Position numbers and translations under genes: made by a program. 64,000 nt of DNA from a virus. The stretch is from positions 241,834-305,833 of the IMG/VR virus record IMGVR_UViG_3300009093_000034; one strand, written 5' to 3'. The notes beneath the pieces were generated by a model. That model was given only the letters and a program-made list of their open reading frames with translations, was not told the origin of the DNA and searched no databases. Positions 33,191 to 43,986 of the stretch are shown one piece after another. Position 1 is the first letter of the stretch, and every line of letters begins with the position of its first letter.

Positions 33191-36100
33191 TGCTTGGAAT
33201 AGTGAACTGACCTTCCTTAATGAACAAGTTGAAAGAGAGATGGTGCCTGGTTGTGTTGTAGATGATAGGTGGGAAGGTTCCGTACGCTAACATCTGTCCA
33301 GCCTTATTGAACACTCCAACCTCTGTGATGGAAACAGTTGCAGATTCTTGAGACTTAGGATCCAACGTGTTTCTCTTGGTGTTGATCATGTACTTAGCAT
33401 CCACGGAAGCAGGAAGAATAGAGATGGTGTCAATGTCGCTGGCATCTGTGTAAACATCTGGAAGATTGAAGAAGTATCTTAATCCGTAGACCTGGCTGAC
33501 AGCGTTGGTGATGTTTCTGTTAGCAGTCAAGATAACGTTCAACTCTCCATTGATTGAGTCAAAGGCTTGAGCTTGAGGGAAGCTAACAACACCTGGAGTT
33601 GTGTCGTTGATTGTGTAACCTAGCGTGCTCTTTACATAAGCTAGGTCAGAAGCAACTTCTGAGTAAACGTGAATTCCCTTGAAAGAGCTCTTCTTCTTTT
33701 GATAAATCTTTACCAATTGACTCCACTGTTGGTTCTCATAGATGTCTTGGATCTGAAGATACTGCCAAAGTGGGTTAGAGTCGGTGTCTTGAACGTCGAA
33801 GAATGCCGTGGTGAACCAATCTTGGTTGAACAAGTAAACTGGTTGTTGAGGTTGGAAAGCCTCTGTGACCAGGACGATCGGAACGCTTGTCGTTGTTCCA
33901 GGTGGATAAGCGTAGATCAAGTTTCCTTGGTCATCAGCAAGATAAACTGGAGACTGGTTAGCGTTGACAAAGTTACCTGTCGTAAAGAGAGTAGGATCAT
34001 CCAAAGGATAGGTGCTGTTCTCATAAGAAACTCTATCTGGAGGGAAGGTCACGATCTGAGACTTTGTAACTTGAGCCCATAGAGAAGAGTTCTTGAAGTT
34101 GCTAGGAGACAAGGTGATCGATGCTGCAGTCAAGAGGTTCAACTGAACAGAGTCTCCTACTTGAGAAGAAGAACTGAGTCTTGTTGAGAGCATGACCGAC
34201 ACTGCTGTTGCTGTGTTGGTAACTCCTGAGATGCTGATGTTCGATGGAATCGTTATAGAAACGTTTCCAATGACCGTTCCCAAGTTGTTCAGAACTTCTG
34301 AGTACAAGAGGTACAAAGGAGCTTGGATAGGAATAGGATCACTGCTTCCATCAAGAACCAAGGTTCCTGTCGAGGTAGTTAGGTTAACCCAATCTCCTCT
34401 GGTGTTCTTCACATAGATAGGAGTTGTGTGTCCTGAACCTAACCACATGAAGGCATCAGGGTCAGTAACCCAAGGAAGAGTAGGATCTGATGGATCTTGT
34501 CCTATGTAACTTCCTAGACCACCGCCTGTTCCACCAACTCCGTTCTTAGGGAAGAAGGCACCTGTGATGAGAAGGTCTAGAGTAACGTACCATCTTCCAG
34601 TGTCAGAATCTTGAAGAACGAGAGGCGAACCAGCGTTAGACTGGAACTGAGCTTGAAGATCTTCTTGAGGAGCCAAACTGTATGTCTGGTGCACAGACTC
34701 GAACCCTGGGTTAGTACCAGTGGAAGGAACTGGTGCAGGAACAAGAGCCCCAGAGTACTGAGGGATCTGGTAGAAGACTTGTCCGTTATCAACCAAAGCT
34801 GCCAAACCGAGGTTTCCTGAGGTGGTCTCTTGTTCATAGTGAGGAATTCCAACCAAAGGAACGGCCACAGGAGTTTGTGGTAAGAAGGTCATTCTGATAG
34901 CTTGTTGGTCTGGGTTGGCTGAAGGAGTCAATCCTTCTGTCAAGATCAAGTAAGGAGGATCATCTGTTTGAAGGTTGTGGATCTCGGCGATTTGGACCGT
35001 GTTGAGATCTCCACCTCCATGAACGGCAGGAACTGCTCCTTGAATCTCTTGGAAGTCTGCTCCAGACTCCAACCAAGAAGCGTAGGTCTCATAGATTGGG
35101 GTGTAAGACAAGACTCTTGGGTTTGAGACACCTGTGATAACTCCAGCTTGTTGTACAAGGTCAAAGTCTGTAACAGAGAGTTCAGCAAAAGAGTTGTCAA
35201 TGTAGTTTCCAAGACCATCACACAACCAAATGTTTTGGAGAGCGCTGTTCTGGTTTCCAACCAAAGCTCCAGTCGGATCTATCTTGTAGAGATTAGCGTT
35301 CTCTGAAGGAAGAGGATATCCATTTTGGTGGATATAGAACGGAGAGTCTGGGTTGGTCAAGGACAAGTTGGTTCTTGGCAAGTAGATTCTGTTAGCGTAG
35401 GTCTTGCTATCTACAGGAAGAACAAACTGGATTGGGAACTGTCCAGAGACGGGGTCTGAGAAGGACTGAAGCTTGTCTAGAGGGATTCCAGACCATTCTT
35501 TATCGATAGGTCTAATTGTGTTGAAGGCAATGAGAAGGATCTTAGAGAGCTCTCCAGGTGCAAAAGCGTCGGTCGTGATCAAGCTCTCTGACAAAGTGAT
35601 TCTTGTGCTTGAGATGTTCACAGCGTAGTGATCTCCAACCACGAACTCTGTTCCACCTGTGACTGAGGTACCTGCGAAGAAGCTGTGACTCAAGGTGTCA
35701 ATCAAGATGATCTCACCCATGAAGACAGCAGATGAAACGATGTTTCCAGAGGTGGCCAAAGTTCTGCTTTGAGGGTCGGTGTCTGTGAGAGGGTTGAAGA
35801 CGTACAAGGTTCCGGTATTACCGTAGTAGTACCACGTTCCTAGAGAATAAACCATCCCCAAGATGGTCAACGTCGTGTTGACAGCATCAATGGATGATCC
35901 TGTCCAAGTAGCTCCGCCGTCTGTGGAGGTCAAGAGCTGCTTAGTAGCATCTGTAGTGACACCAGAAGCAACCAAGTTGATACCGTCGGTGGCAAGAGCG
36001 TTGATCTGTCTGTTTGTAGCTCCAAGCTCATCAGTGATGACACCAAAGATTGGAGGAGTGATCAAGTCAGTCGTGAGAAGAATGGCTGCGTTAGATGATG

Positions 36101-39100
36101 GAACGTTACCAGCGATGGTCCACTTTCCATTCAAGAAGATCACCTCTGTGAAACTAACACTGGTCCAAGAGAAACCTCCTGGAGCTCCAGGTGGCAAGAA
36201 GGAAGAAAGATCATAGACGTTGAAGACCAGAGCTGAGGAAGATCCTTCAGTGTAGTCAAAGTACATGATCTGTCCACCGTCTCCAACAAGCATGACTCTC
36301 GTGGTCCATAGTCCAGAGGTTTGGACTGAGCTTTTTCCAAGAGAGTTGATGGCTTGTCCTGGAGTCCAACTTCCTGTCAAGAGGATCTCATTGACAGTTG
36401 GAGTTCCACTACCTGCGACCGAGGTCACAGAGTAGAGTCGGCCTGCTTGAGTAGAAACGATCCATGAGAGAGTAGCTTCTGAGTAGATAAGTCCAGTAAC
36501 AGCTGTACTTTCGTCTGAAGCCAAGATTCCTGTTACCCAAACTCCTGGAGTAGCTTGAGATGGATCAACTCCACCTGCCAAGATAGCGAACTCACCAGTT
36601 GCGTTACCTAGGAAGTAAGTTCCTTGGTAGTCATCAATGATGGTTGGAGCCGTAAGAGGAAGATCACTTGTTGCTGTGGTGAAGATCGTTCCTTTCTGGA
36701 ACATGAACTGTTGAATCGTGTCACCAGAACTAAGCAACTGAGATGCCAAGGTAAAGGCGTGTTGGTCTGAGGTAGAGGTTGAAAGAGGAAGAAGAGTGTT
36801 CAAAGTTGAAGGGTCTGAACCGTCATAAACGATCTGAGCTGCAACCAAGAGAAGGTTCTTGAAGTAAACTCTCTCAAAGGAACCGTCGTAAAATCTATCG
36901 TAACCGTACGCTGCTGAGTTGATCAAGTCTCCAACGATAGGAGGACCATCACTGTTAGCAAGCAACGTCAAGAGAGACGTTCTGAACTGGTCAACTCTTG
37001 TAGGATCGGAGCTGATCGGAACCAATTTCGTTGGAGCAGGATCAGAAGGATTAACTCTTTCCATGACACCGACCAAGTCAGTGTATTGGTTGGTGTACAA
37101 GGTCTCTTCAGAAGGAAGATAAGCATTTCTGAAAAGAACCTCTTGAGCAGTTTTGACCTGGTCGAATAAGGAAACTTGAGAGATGTCGAAAGGAACACCA
37201 GAAGCAGGAATGATGGTTGTTGAGTTATCATCAATCTTAGAGATCGTTCCGGCTAGAGGTAGAAGGTTCTTGAAGTACTTAGGTTCCTTGAAGTCCAAGG
37301 TGTGCTTGATGTCAGAAGCGTCAGTCAAGACGTAAGAGACGTTTCCAAGTTGATCTTTCTCTTGAAGAACCGGACCTGATGAAAGGTCAAAGGTTGTTCC
37401 GTGGTTGTCAACACCCTGAGCTGGAAGAACTAGAGGGATCAAGAAGTCACCAGAACCTTGAGCGATCAAGGTGTGAGGAAGATCAAAGATGGTTGAGAAC
37501 TCATCAAGAGCATTAGCTCTCATGGCTACCAATGCTTGAAGGATAGCTCCAAGCGTTACCTCAGTGTAGTTGATAGGAATGTTGAAGAGATCTGTTTGGT
37601 GAGCCCAAGTTGCTTTCCAAGAAGGAGAAACTTCACCATGTTCTTGGGAGTAGATGATCCAGTCGTATTTATTGACCTCTGTTCCAGGAGGAAGACCTGA
37701 TGGAGTTCCAGAGACATCTCCGTTTGCAATGAAGTAGTAAGTATCTCCTGCTGCGACCATGTCTGGAATGTTAGATCCTGAAGGAACTTCAATAACTGAA
37801 GAGAAGTTGAACGTGGTTAAATCTGGAGGAGATAGAACGTTGTAGATTCCAAGAGGCTTCCACTTCTTGTAAGTCCAAGCAGAACCAGACCAGATGATCC
37901 AATCTCCAGCGAAGTAAATGATGCTGTCAATCTCAACAGAGTTGCTGAGAGAGTAGTATTGGTTGATTGCTGTTCCATCGTCTGGGAAGATCGGTCCAGA
38001 GGTTCCAATCAAGAGGTTCCATGTTCCAAGAGAAACAAATGGAGTGAAGGATCCTGTCTTGTAGGTGATGTCTTGGTAGATGTGTTGGTCTGCAACGTTA
38101 ACTTCATTTGGAAGTGGGATCGTGACGTCAATCGTTCTTTCTTGGAAAGTTGGAGTGATTGCTCTAACGGTGTTGGAGTTGGAGTTAGGATCCGTGAGTT
38201 TAGTAAACTCATACTCCCCAATCAAGGTCTCAAAAAGAGGAATTTCAAGGCTGCTGTTCGAGGTAGAACCTCCACCACCAGAACTTCCACCAATCAAAGC
38301 CTTTGGAGAGGCATACATACCTCTGTTTAGGATGTTTCCATCAATAGGTTGGTTTATGTCGAAGTGAGAAGCTCCATACATTGGAGGTCTAACCGTGTCA
38401 GAAGAAGAAACGAACAAACTTGATCTGCTGAAACTTCCAAATCCACCAGAACCAATCTTAACAGAAGCTGGGATTGAATCGATGGCGTAGATCTCAGGGA
38501 AGACAATGAAAGAGGCCTGGATGTTAGGGTCCGAGAAGGTCTGGCCAGGGAAGATGCTTGAGTAACCGCTGTTGTCAGTGGACAAGTTGATCTGGGCTCC
38601 AACAGAAACAACCTCAGACGCTTTTTGAGCATTCACAAGGTCTGTGTAAAGGTGATCCAACCATGGAAGATCCATCAAACACAGATAGATACCAGCAGAC
38701 TTTAAGTTCAAGCTGTTCTTGTGGTAAAGCATTCTGTTGATGCCCACGTCAAGGAACAACTCTCTTTGGTACTGAACCGTAGCGTAAGGACGATCCAAGT
38801 AATCTGTGGTCATCAAAGGATGGATGAGACTTCTAGGGTCGTAAAGGTTGAGGTCTTTGAAACCATCAACGTAATCCAAGCTTGGAGTCTTCCAATCTTG
38901 ACCTGCCCAAAGGAACACAAAGGCATTGTTGATCAGGTTAGGGAAAGCTGAGAGGAAATCAGACTTAAATTGGAAAGGAGGAACTTTTCCGTTAGGAAAC
39001 TCTCCTAGGACGAAAGCAGTGAAGTTGTAGGTTCCATCAGGATAGGCAGACAACTCATTTTGGAGTCCACCAAGAACGATCACGTTGTCTTGGATGGTCT

Positions 39101-41027
39101 GAATGTAAACTCCAGTTCCTCCAAGAACAATGGACTGAATCTCTGTACCAGGCTTGAAGTTATTTGCGATGTTTTGATTCAGAGCATCAATAAGAGTGAT
39201 GGTTCCGCTGGAGAAGTAACCAGAGAATGGAACTTGAGAGATAGTGAGAGGCGCGGTCTCAAATGCTGTAGCAACTCTGGTCTTCCAATCAAGGAAGGTC
39301 TCAGGCGTGAAAGGATCTGGGATCGTTCCACTGATCAAGTTGTCTAGGCTTTGAGTCATCAAATATCCTAGATTAAAATCAAGTAATCTAGCACCTGTGA
39401 TGGAGGTCATCGGAGACCAAGCACCGGTCGTACCATTGATGTTGTAGAAGCTAAGTTGGAAACCTCTTTGAACCGGAGTTTTAACACTGATAATAGGGTC
39501 TCCGATGCAAATCTTCTGGTAGTTATCTTCTCCGGTGACCGGGTTAACAGCTGGGATTGCACCAAACATGAAAGTAGCAGAGTTCTTGATATTTGGGTTG
39601 ATCTGAAGCGCACCTTGAATGGCGATGGTGGCATCTACTGAAACAGCAAGACCATCAGAGTTCTCAACGTACTCATAGAAGGTGATCAAGACTCCCCTAG
39701 AAGCCGTGACCTCATTGATGGTGGATCCTAAGTACTCGTTGAACTCAAAAGATAATCTACCTGTGACCTTTTGGATGATCTGAGCAAACTCTGTGGTCAA
39801 AACTCCTGTATTAGGAGGAAGGAAACTGTCTGCCACAACTCCGTTTAAGGTGAACAAGGTGTTCAAGGAAGACGTGGTAACGAAGTCTCCGATTGGGATA
39901 ACTTGAGGGTAAAAGTCAACAATATCAGAAGGCGCAAGAGTAAAACCACCGATGATCTTTCCAGATGGTGTAAGCTGAGCAAAGCCTGGACTAGAGTCAC
40001 TGATCGTTCTATAGATCGTGTAAGATCTGACAGAAGGCTCAATGTAGTTGTCGATGTTCACAGCTCTTACACCTTGAGTGGTGTTCTCAATGATGCTAAA
40101 ACCGCTTGAATCAAATCTGATGTAAGGAGTGTACTCGTCTGTGGTGATCGAGGTATCTTCTATGTCAGAGAATAGATAGACTCCTCCCTTAGGGAATTGC
40201 GCTACTTGAGAAGATGCATCGAACTCGTTGAGAGTTGGAAGCTCATAAACGATATCAGAAAGTCCTGGTTCGACAATTCCTGAGAACATGACCTTTTGGG
40301 TTTGGGTGTAGTGTTTGTCACTATCACCGTAAAAGTCAATTGCTCTGAAGACCTTTCCTTGGATAGGATTGGTAGGATCATTGAGTTGGTAGGTTGAGAC
40401 TGGGAAAACAGAGCCGATCGTGTAAAGACCTGAGAACAAGCCTTTGTACCCTGCATGAGATCCAAAGAACTTTCTCTTGTAAGCGATGCTTCTGATATCT
40501 CTGATCTTCCACTTGAGTTCTTCTCTCAAGTCTTCCATGCTTCCTGCAGAAAGAGAAGCTGCCCATTTCTCAGAGAACTTGTAGTCTGGAGAGTAACCAA
40601 GCAAGGTTGCAATGGCAACAAAGCTGTCGTCAATCTCAACTTGAGTCAGAAGTTGTGTGTAGTCTGGATGGTCTGGATAAAGATTGTCTAGATATCTATA
40701 AGGTTCGTGTAGGAACAAGTCCAACTCTGGTTGAGTGACACCTTCAACGTCCATGGAGTAGAAGGTTGGCATTGGACTGGTCGTTGGAGGTACCAATGAT
40801 GGGCCATAGACTGGAGCAACAACACCGTTGACTGTTTTGGTCGGATGAATTGATGCTGACGATGAAAGGGACAGACCTGGGATCGTCTTTGTCTTTCCCA
40901 TCAAGAACTGCCAAAAAGGGTTTTGGAGAGCAGATGGAAGAAGATTGTTTAAAGAGATGGATGGGAGTTCATTGGTGATCTGAACTCGTTTTACTAGATT
41001 GAACTCGGAATCTGAGGTGTATCCCAT
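33183..41027 (-). CDS. giant baseplate/tail structural protein with propeller-like region
   Basis: A 2614-residue protein, the largest in the window. The N-terminal 150-250 residues (helical, around YPDHPDYTQLLTQVEIDDSF) look like a tail-attachment domain. A Gly/Ser linker (GGSSGGGGSTSNSS) occurs near residue 920. A beta-propeller-like stretch at about 1480-1800 contains at least one BNR/Asp-box (TSTDGGATW near 1700) and repeated loops of the same kind. The rest is Ser/Thr/Pro-rich beta structure. Its position after the baseplate J-like gene suggests a baseplate wedge or large peripheral fibre. No SD: AATT-type motif lies four bases before ATG. Confidence 0.75.
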   Translation of the reverse strand: MGYTSDSEFNLVKRVQITNELPSISLNNLLPSALQNPFWQFLMGKTKTIPGLSLSSSASIHPTKTVNGVVAPVYGPSLVPPTTSPMPTFYSMDVEGVTQPELDLFLHEPYRYLDNLYPDHPDYTQLLTQVEIDDSFVAIATLLGYSPDYKFSEKWAASLSAGSMEDLREELKWKIRDIRSIAYKRKFFGSHAGYKGLFSGLYTIGSVFPVSTYQLNDPTNPIQGKVFRAIDFYGDSDKHYTQTQKVMFSGIVEPGLSDIVYELPTLNEFDASSQVAQFPKGGVYLFSDIEDTSITTDEYTPYIRFDSSGFSIIENTTQGVRAVNIDNYIEPSVRSYTIYRTISDSSPGFAQLTPSGKIIGGFTLAPSDIVDFYPQVIPIGDFVTTSSLNTLFTLNGVVADSFLPPNTGVLTTEFAQIIQKVTGRLSFEFNEYLGSTINEVTASRGVLITFYEYVENSDGLAVSVDATIAIQGALQINPNIKNSATFMFGAIPAVNPVTGEDNYQKICIGDPIISVKTPVQRGFQLSFYNINGTTGAWSPMTSITGARLLDFNLGYLMTQSLDNLISGTIPDPFTPETFLDWKTRVATAFETAPLTISQVPFSGYFSSGTITLIDALNQNIANNFKPGTEIQSIVLGGTGVYIQTIQDNVIVLGGLQNELSAYPDGTYNFTAFVLGEFPNGKVPPFQFKSDFLSAFPNLINNAFVFLWAGQDWKTPSLDYVDGFKDLNLYDPRSLIHPLMTTDYLDRPYATVQYQRELFLDVGINRMLYHKNSLNLKSAGIYLCLMDLPWLDHLYTDLVNAQKASEVVSVGAQINLSTDNSGYSSIFPGQTFSDPNIQASFIVFPEIYAIDSIPASVKIGSGGFGSFSRSSLFVSSSDTVRPPMYGASHFDINQPIDGNILNRGMYASPKALIGGSSGGGGSTSNSSLEIPLFETLIGEYEFTKLTDPNSNSNTVRAITPTFQERTIDVTIPLPNEVNVADQHIYQDITYKTGSFTPFVSLGTWNLLIGTSGPIFPDDGTAINQYYSLSNSVEIDSIIYFAGDWIIWSGSAWTYKKWKPLGIYNVLSPPDLTTFNFSSVIEVPSGSNIPDMVAAGDTYYFIANGDVSGTPSGLPPGTEVNKYDWIIYSQEHGEVSPSWKATWAHQTDLFNIPINYTEVTLGAILQALVAMRANALDEFSTIFDLPHTLIAQGSGDFLIPLVLPAQGVDNHGTTFDLSSGPVLQEKDQLGNVSYVLTDASDIKHTLDFKEPKYFKNLLPLAGTISKIDDNSTTIIPASGVPFDISQVSLFDQVKTAQEVLFRNAYLPSEETLYTNQYTDLVGVMERVNPSDPAPTKLVPISSDPTRVDQFRTSLLTLLANSDGPPIVGDLINSAAYGYDRFYDGSFERVYFKNLLLVAAQIVYDGSDPSTLNTLLPLSTSTSDQHAFTLASQLLSSGDTIQQFMFQKGTIFTTATSDLPLTAPTIIDDYQGTYFLGNATGEFAILAGGVDPSQATPGVWVTGILASDESTAVTGLIYSEATLSWIVSTQAGRLYSVTSVAGSGTPTVNEILLTGSWTPGQAINSLGKSSVQTSGLWTTRVMLVGDGGQIMYFDYTEGSSSALVFNVYDLSSFLPPGAPGGFSWTSVSFTEVIFLNGKWTIAGNVPSSNAAILLTTDLITPPIFGVITDELGATNRQINALATDGINLVASGVTTDATKQLLTSTDGGATWTGSSIDAVNTTLTILGMVYSLGTWYYYGNTGTLYVFNPLTDTDPQSRTLATSGNIVSSAVFMGEIILIDTLSHSFFAGTSVTGGTEFVVGDHYAVNISSTRITLSESLITTDAFAPGELSKILLIAFNTIRPIDKEWSGIPLDKLQSFSDPVSGQFPIQFVLPVDSKTYANRIYLPRTNLSLTNPDSPFYIHQNGYPLPSENANLYKIDPTGALVGNQNSALQNIWLCDGLGNYIDNSFAELSVTDFDLVQQAGVITGVSNPRVLSYTPIYETYASWLESGADFQEIQGAVPAVHGGGDLNTVQIAEIHNLQTDDPPYLILTEGLTPSANPDQQAIRMTFLPQTPVAVPLVGIPHYEQETTSGNLGLAALVDNGQVFYQIPQYSGALVPAPVPSTGTNPGFESVHQTYSLAPQEDLQAQFQSNAGSPLVLQDSDTGRWYVTLDLLITGAFFPKNGVGGTGGGLGSYIGQDPSDPTLPWVTDPDAFMWLGSGHTTPIYVKNTRGDWVNLTTSTGTLVLDGSSDPIPIQAPLYLLYSEVLNNLGTVIGNVSITIPSNISISGVTNTATAVSVMLSTRLSSSSQVGDSVQLNLLTAASITLSPSNFKNSSLWAQVTKSQIVTFPPDRVSYENSTYPLDDPTLFTTGNFVNANQSPVYLADDQGNLIYAYPPGTTTSVPIVLVTEAFQPQQPVYLFNQDWFTTAFFDVQDTDSNPLWQYLQIQDIYENQQWSQLVKIYQKKKSSFKGIHVYSEVASDLAYVKSTLGYTINDTTPGVVSFPQAQAFDSINGELNVILTANRNITNAVSQVYGLRYFFNLPDVYTDASDIDTISILPASVDAKYMINTKRNTLDPKSQESATVSITEVGVFNKAGQMLAYGTFPPIIYNTTRHHLSFNLFIKEGQFTIPSTN

Positions 41028-41045
41028 AAAGAAATTAGTGGGATT

Positions 41046-43526
41046 TTAGTTAGCCGTAATTTGTTGAACAGTAACGGTTATGTCGTTAGAAGCAACTGCT
41101 ACGATGTCATTCCAGTTAGATGGTGCAATATCGTTCAACAATGGAATGGCTGCGACCTCTACTTGCACGATCGTTGACAAGTAACCTGCAACTTGAGAAG
41201 CGTTGGTTGGATCGATTCCAGATGGTACGTTGAAGTAACTAAGAGGAAGAGTCAAGATTCCTGTTGCATAGTCTGGGTTCGAGGTGTCATAGATCTCAGA
41301 GAAGGTCAAGTTGAAGTTGTTGATGTATCGTGTGTCGATCTGGTAACACTGAGCTCCACCAGGAAGAGGAACTTGGAGGTTGGTAGGGACATCTGAAAGA
41401 GCGAAGATCTTCTTGTTACCTTGAGAGTCTGTAACATAAGGTCTGATCTCAAAAGGAGACTGGTTAGAAGATCGTGCCCTGGTCAAGACGAAAGAAGGAG
41501 TTGTTACCTCAGAGATCTGAGGATACTGAGCAAGACGAATTAAACGAGTGTTGTAGTTGTCACCAGTTTCTTGTGGCATCTCCCAAGCGGTGTTAGGATT
41601 GTCCACTGGGAAGGTCTGTCCAGCCAAGTTCTCAGAGTAACCATCGTTGAAAGAGACAGTAGAAGGGTTTCCACCCGTGAATAAGTTTCTCTGATCGTAA
41701 ACCAAGAAGGTTCTGTTAGATTGAGCTGCAGCACTTGGGTTGTTCAAGAAGTTGAGTTCGATCCTGAAGATGTAAGGCGTGTTCTCCTTGTAACTCTGGA
41801 AACCAGAGGACAAAGGAGTCTCTCCATAAACCTTGTCGAAGGTGAAAGGAATGTTAACCAAGGTAGGTAGAACGTTTCCAGAGTCAATCGTCAAGGTGAT
41901 GTTTGAGAGAGGTGTATCTGCTAGAGCTTCAAGAAGTGTCTCAACATCATCAGCGAAAGCAAAGGACTTGGCAAGGAAGTTAAACTCAGAATCTCTGAAG
42001 ATGGACTTGAAATCTGCAGCAAAGATAGAGAAGTTGTCCAAGAGAAGTTGTTGCTCCATGGCTACGATCTCAGACTCAGAGGTATCTGTGCTCGTTGTTG
42101 AGACAACAACACCTAAAGCGAGAGAGATGATGTTAGGATCAATGTAAGTAAGAACGTCTGTAGGACTCATGAGGTCAGCCATAGCTTGAGCAACTGGTCC
42201 AACCAAAGTAGCTTGACCATTGGCAAGAGCTGTACCATCACTTGAGATGGCTGTGACATTAACAGTAGAGTACTTTTGATCGCTAGATGCAATGGTGCCA
42301 GGGAAGACCTTGACCTTGTTCAAGCCGACTTGAGAGTAAGTCTTGATTTGAGACTCGTAAGCTCCGATTGTTGCGATAGCGTAAGAATCTAGATAAGAAG
42401 AAGGTGCAGTTTCTCTAAGAGTTGAGATATTGTCAGCGTCAGACCCACCCAAGATTGAGTTGATGTTGGAAGCTTGAAGGAACTTTGACACTGCTCCAGT
42501 TCTTGGGTCAATGATTGATCCGTTGTTTGGAGGGATGATTCCGGTGATCTGATACTTGGTGTCTAGGTTTCCAAGAGAACCTGCTGTCTGCAAGTACTCC
42601 ATGGTGATCTTTGCTCCAGGAGGCAGGGTTGCTCCTGTAACTCCGTCACCTGTCTTGAATAGAACTCCAGAAAGATCTGGTAGATTCACGGCCTCGAAGA
42701 CTTGATCTATTGGACCTGCCAACAAGATGTTGTCAGTTTGAAACCACTCGACCTTTTGGTTAGGATCATTCGTGGTGTTGACGAAGTACTTTAGAAACTG
42801 TCTTGAGATGTTGTTTGAAGCATCTTCGCAGTTATTGACTGGAAGAAGAAAAGACTCAAACTTTGTTCCTTGGGCCATTCCCAAGTCGTAGCTTTGAATC
42901 TTTCCTTGGATGACTGGGATCTCAAGATACTTTATGCCTGACCATCCACCTTGCTGATAGAAGTCTTCAAGTTTTGTTGGGTCAGATGAGATGTTGCTCC
43001 AAGCTTCTTTCAAAGTTCTTGATGCAACGTTCGTTGTTGCTATGTATTGGTATCCGTTAGAGGCCGGGAAGACCGTACCTTCGATGACCGTGTAACCTTT
43101 TGGAAAGGTCCATGGAACCAAGGCTTGGGTTCTTGACAAGACCTGAGGATCTGGGTCTTCTGAGATATCATCAAAGTTGGATTGATCATCTAGACCGAAG
43201 AAGGTTCGACCAAAGTTAGGAAGTCTTGATGTTCCTTGAGGGTCTGTGTGAGAAACAATGATCACTCCGATGGCACTTCTTGGTCTGTGAGCTTTGTAAG
43301 CGATCAACGGAGCCATGGTCATCAGAGATGAAAGGTTCTGGGCAGCGTTCCACTTCTTCTCAGCGAGCAAGTACTCCATGTATCTGGAGATCTCGGCAAG
43401 GCCGTCAGAGAATGTTCCGAAAAGAGCTTGAATGGTTCCATTCTCAGAAAGAAGGGCCCAATCAACGTCTGTTCTCATTCTTGAGAGTAGTCTTGCTAGA
43501 ATTGCTGAAGGGTCAAAGCGTAACAT
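41046..43526 (-). CDS. baseplate wedge protein, J/gp6-like
   Basis: An 826-residue protein. The N-terminus (LLSRMRTDVDWALLSENG...QALFGTFSDGLAEISRYMEYLLAE) and the mid-region GDGVTGATLPPGAKITMEYL match the layout of baseplate J/T4 gp6 proteins that form the inner wedge ring. It follows the gp25-like gene as in other contractile tails. ATG 43526 lacks an SD and is preceded by CTAATTAA five bases upstream. Fold assignment rests on pattern and gene order. Confidence 0.7.
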   Translation of the reverse strand: MLRFDPSAILARLLSRMRTDVDWALLSENGTIQALFGTFSDGLAEISRYMEYLLAEKKWNAAQNLSSLMTMAPLIAYKAHRPRSAIGVIIVSHTDPQGTSRLPNFGRTFFGLDDQSNFDDISEDPDPQVLSRTQALVPWTFPKGYTVIEGTVFPASNGYQYIATTNVASRTLKEAWSNISSDPTKLEDFYQQGGWSGIKYLEIPVIQGKIQSYDLGMAQGTKFESFLLPVNNCEDASNNISRQFLKYFVNTTNDPNQKVEWFQTDNILLAGPIDQVFEAVNLPDLSGVLFKTGDGVTGATLPPGAKITMEYLQTAGSLGNLDTKYQITGIIPPNNGSIIDPRTGAVSKFLQASNINSILGGSDADNISTLRETAPSSYLDSYAIATIGAYESQIKTYSQVGLNKVKVFPGTIASSDQKYSTVNVTAISSDGTALANGQATLVGPVAQAMADLMSPTDVLTYIDPNIISLALGVVVSTTSTDTSESEIVAMEQQLLLDNFSIFAADFKSIFRDSEFNFLAKSFAFADDVETLLEALADTPLSNITLTIDSGNVLPTLVNIPFTFDKVYGETPLSSGFQSYKENTPYIFRIELNFLNNPSAAAQSNRTFLVYDQRNLFTGGNPSTVSFNDGYSENLAGQTFPVDNPNTAWEMPQETGDNYNTRLIRLAQYPQISEVTTPSFVLTRARSSNQSPFEIRPYVTDSQGNKKIFALSDVPTNLQVPLPGGAQCYQIDTRYINNFNLTFSEIYDTSNPDYATGILTLPLSYFNVPSGIDPTNASQVAGYLSTIVQVEVAAIPLLNDIAPSNWNDIVAVASNDITVTVQQITAN

Positions 43527-43531
43527 CGTGT

Positions 43532-43539
43532 TTAATTAG
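43532..43539 (-). promoter_or_regulatory. CTAATTAA late-gene motif
   Basis: Perfect CTAATTAA on the minus strand, five bases before ATG 43526, where no Shine-Dalgarno is present. Confidence 0.55.
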
Positions 43540-43545
43540 TGTTTC

Positions 43546-43986
43546 TTATTGAAGATGGGAAATTCCCTGATAAAGGTTTCCAACGTATCCTGTTAGAGTA
43601 TCCTTAGCCACGATCTTAATCCTCCAGCCAACATTGGCATAGTCAGGATCAACGGACAAAGCAAGAATAGCGATAGAAGGGAACTGAGCAGAGATAGCAT
43701 TGAGAAGATCTGCACCGAGTTGTTGAGCACCTTGAGCACTCAAGGTATACTTTCTCAATCCATCAAAGAAACCACCAAAACCTGGTCGTCTGTAGTAGTC
43801 TCCACCTGTTGATTGAAGCCAGATTTCTAGATCGTTGACGATAACTTGACCATATTGGACATCAATTGTCAAAGCTCCAGAAGGAGGAGTTGAGTACTTG
43901 ACGTCGAGATAGTTGACAGACTGCTTGTATTGAGAGTTGAGGTTCTTAACACCTTGGCTAATGATAGATCCGACAGAGACGCTCAT
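43546..43986 (-). CDS. gp25-like baseplate protein
   Basis: A 146-residue protein. ATG at 43986-43984 (overlapping the upstream stop as TAATG) is preferred to the longer frame. The order of a structured N-terminus, a conserved helix and a C-terminal strand pair (IAILALSVDPDYANVGWRIKI) fits gp25/W-type baseplate proteins, and the neighbour is the J/gp6-like gene, the normal partner. Sequence signal is weak, so the call leans on context. Confidence 0.55.
   Translation of the reverse strand: MSVSVGSIISQGVKNLNSQYKQSVNYLDVKYSTPPSGALTIDVQYGQVIVNDLEIWLQSTGGDYYRRPGFGGFFDGLRKYTLSAQGAQQLGADLLNAISAQFPSIAILALSVDPDYANVGWRIKIVAKDTLTGYVGNLYQGISHLQ

Noticed and set aside
42423-42434. TGAGATATTGTC, one base off the 12-mer
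   Set aside because: It is on the plus strand deep inside the minus-strand J-like gene, with no start codon downstream; probably chance.
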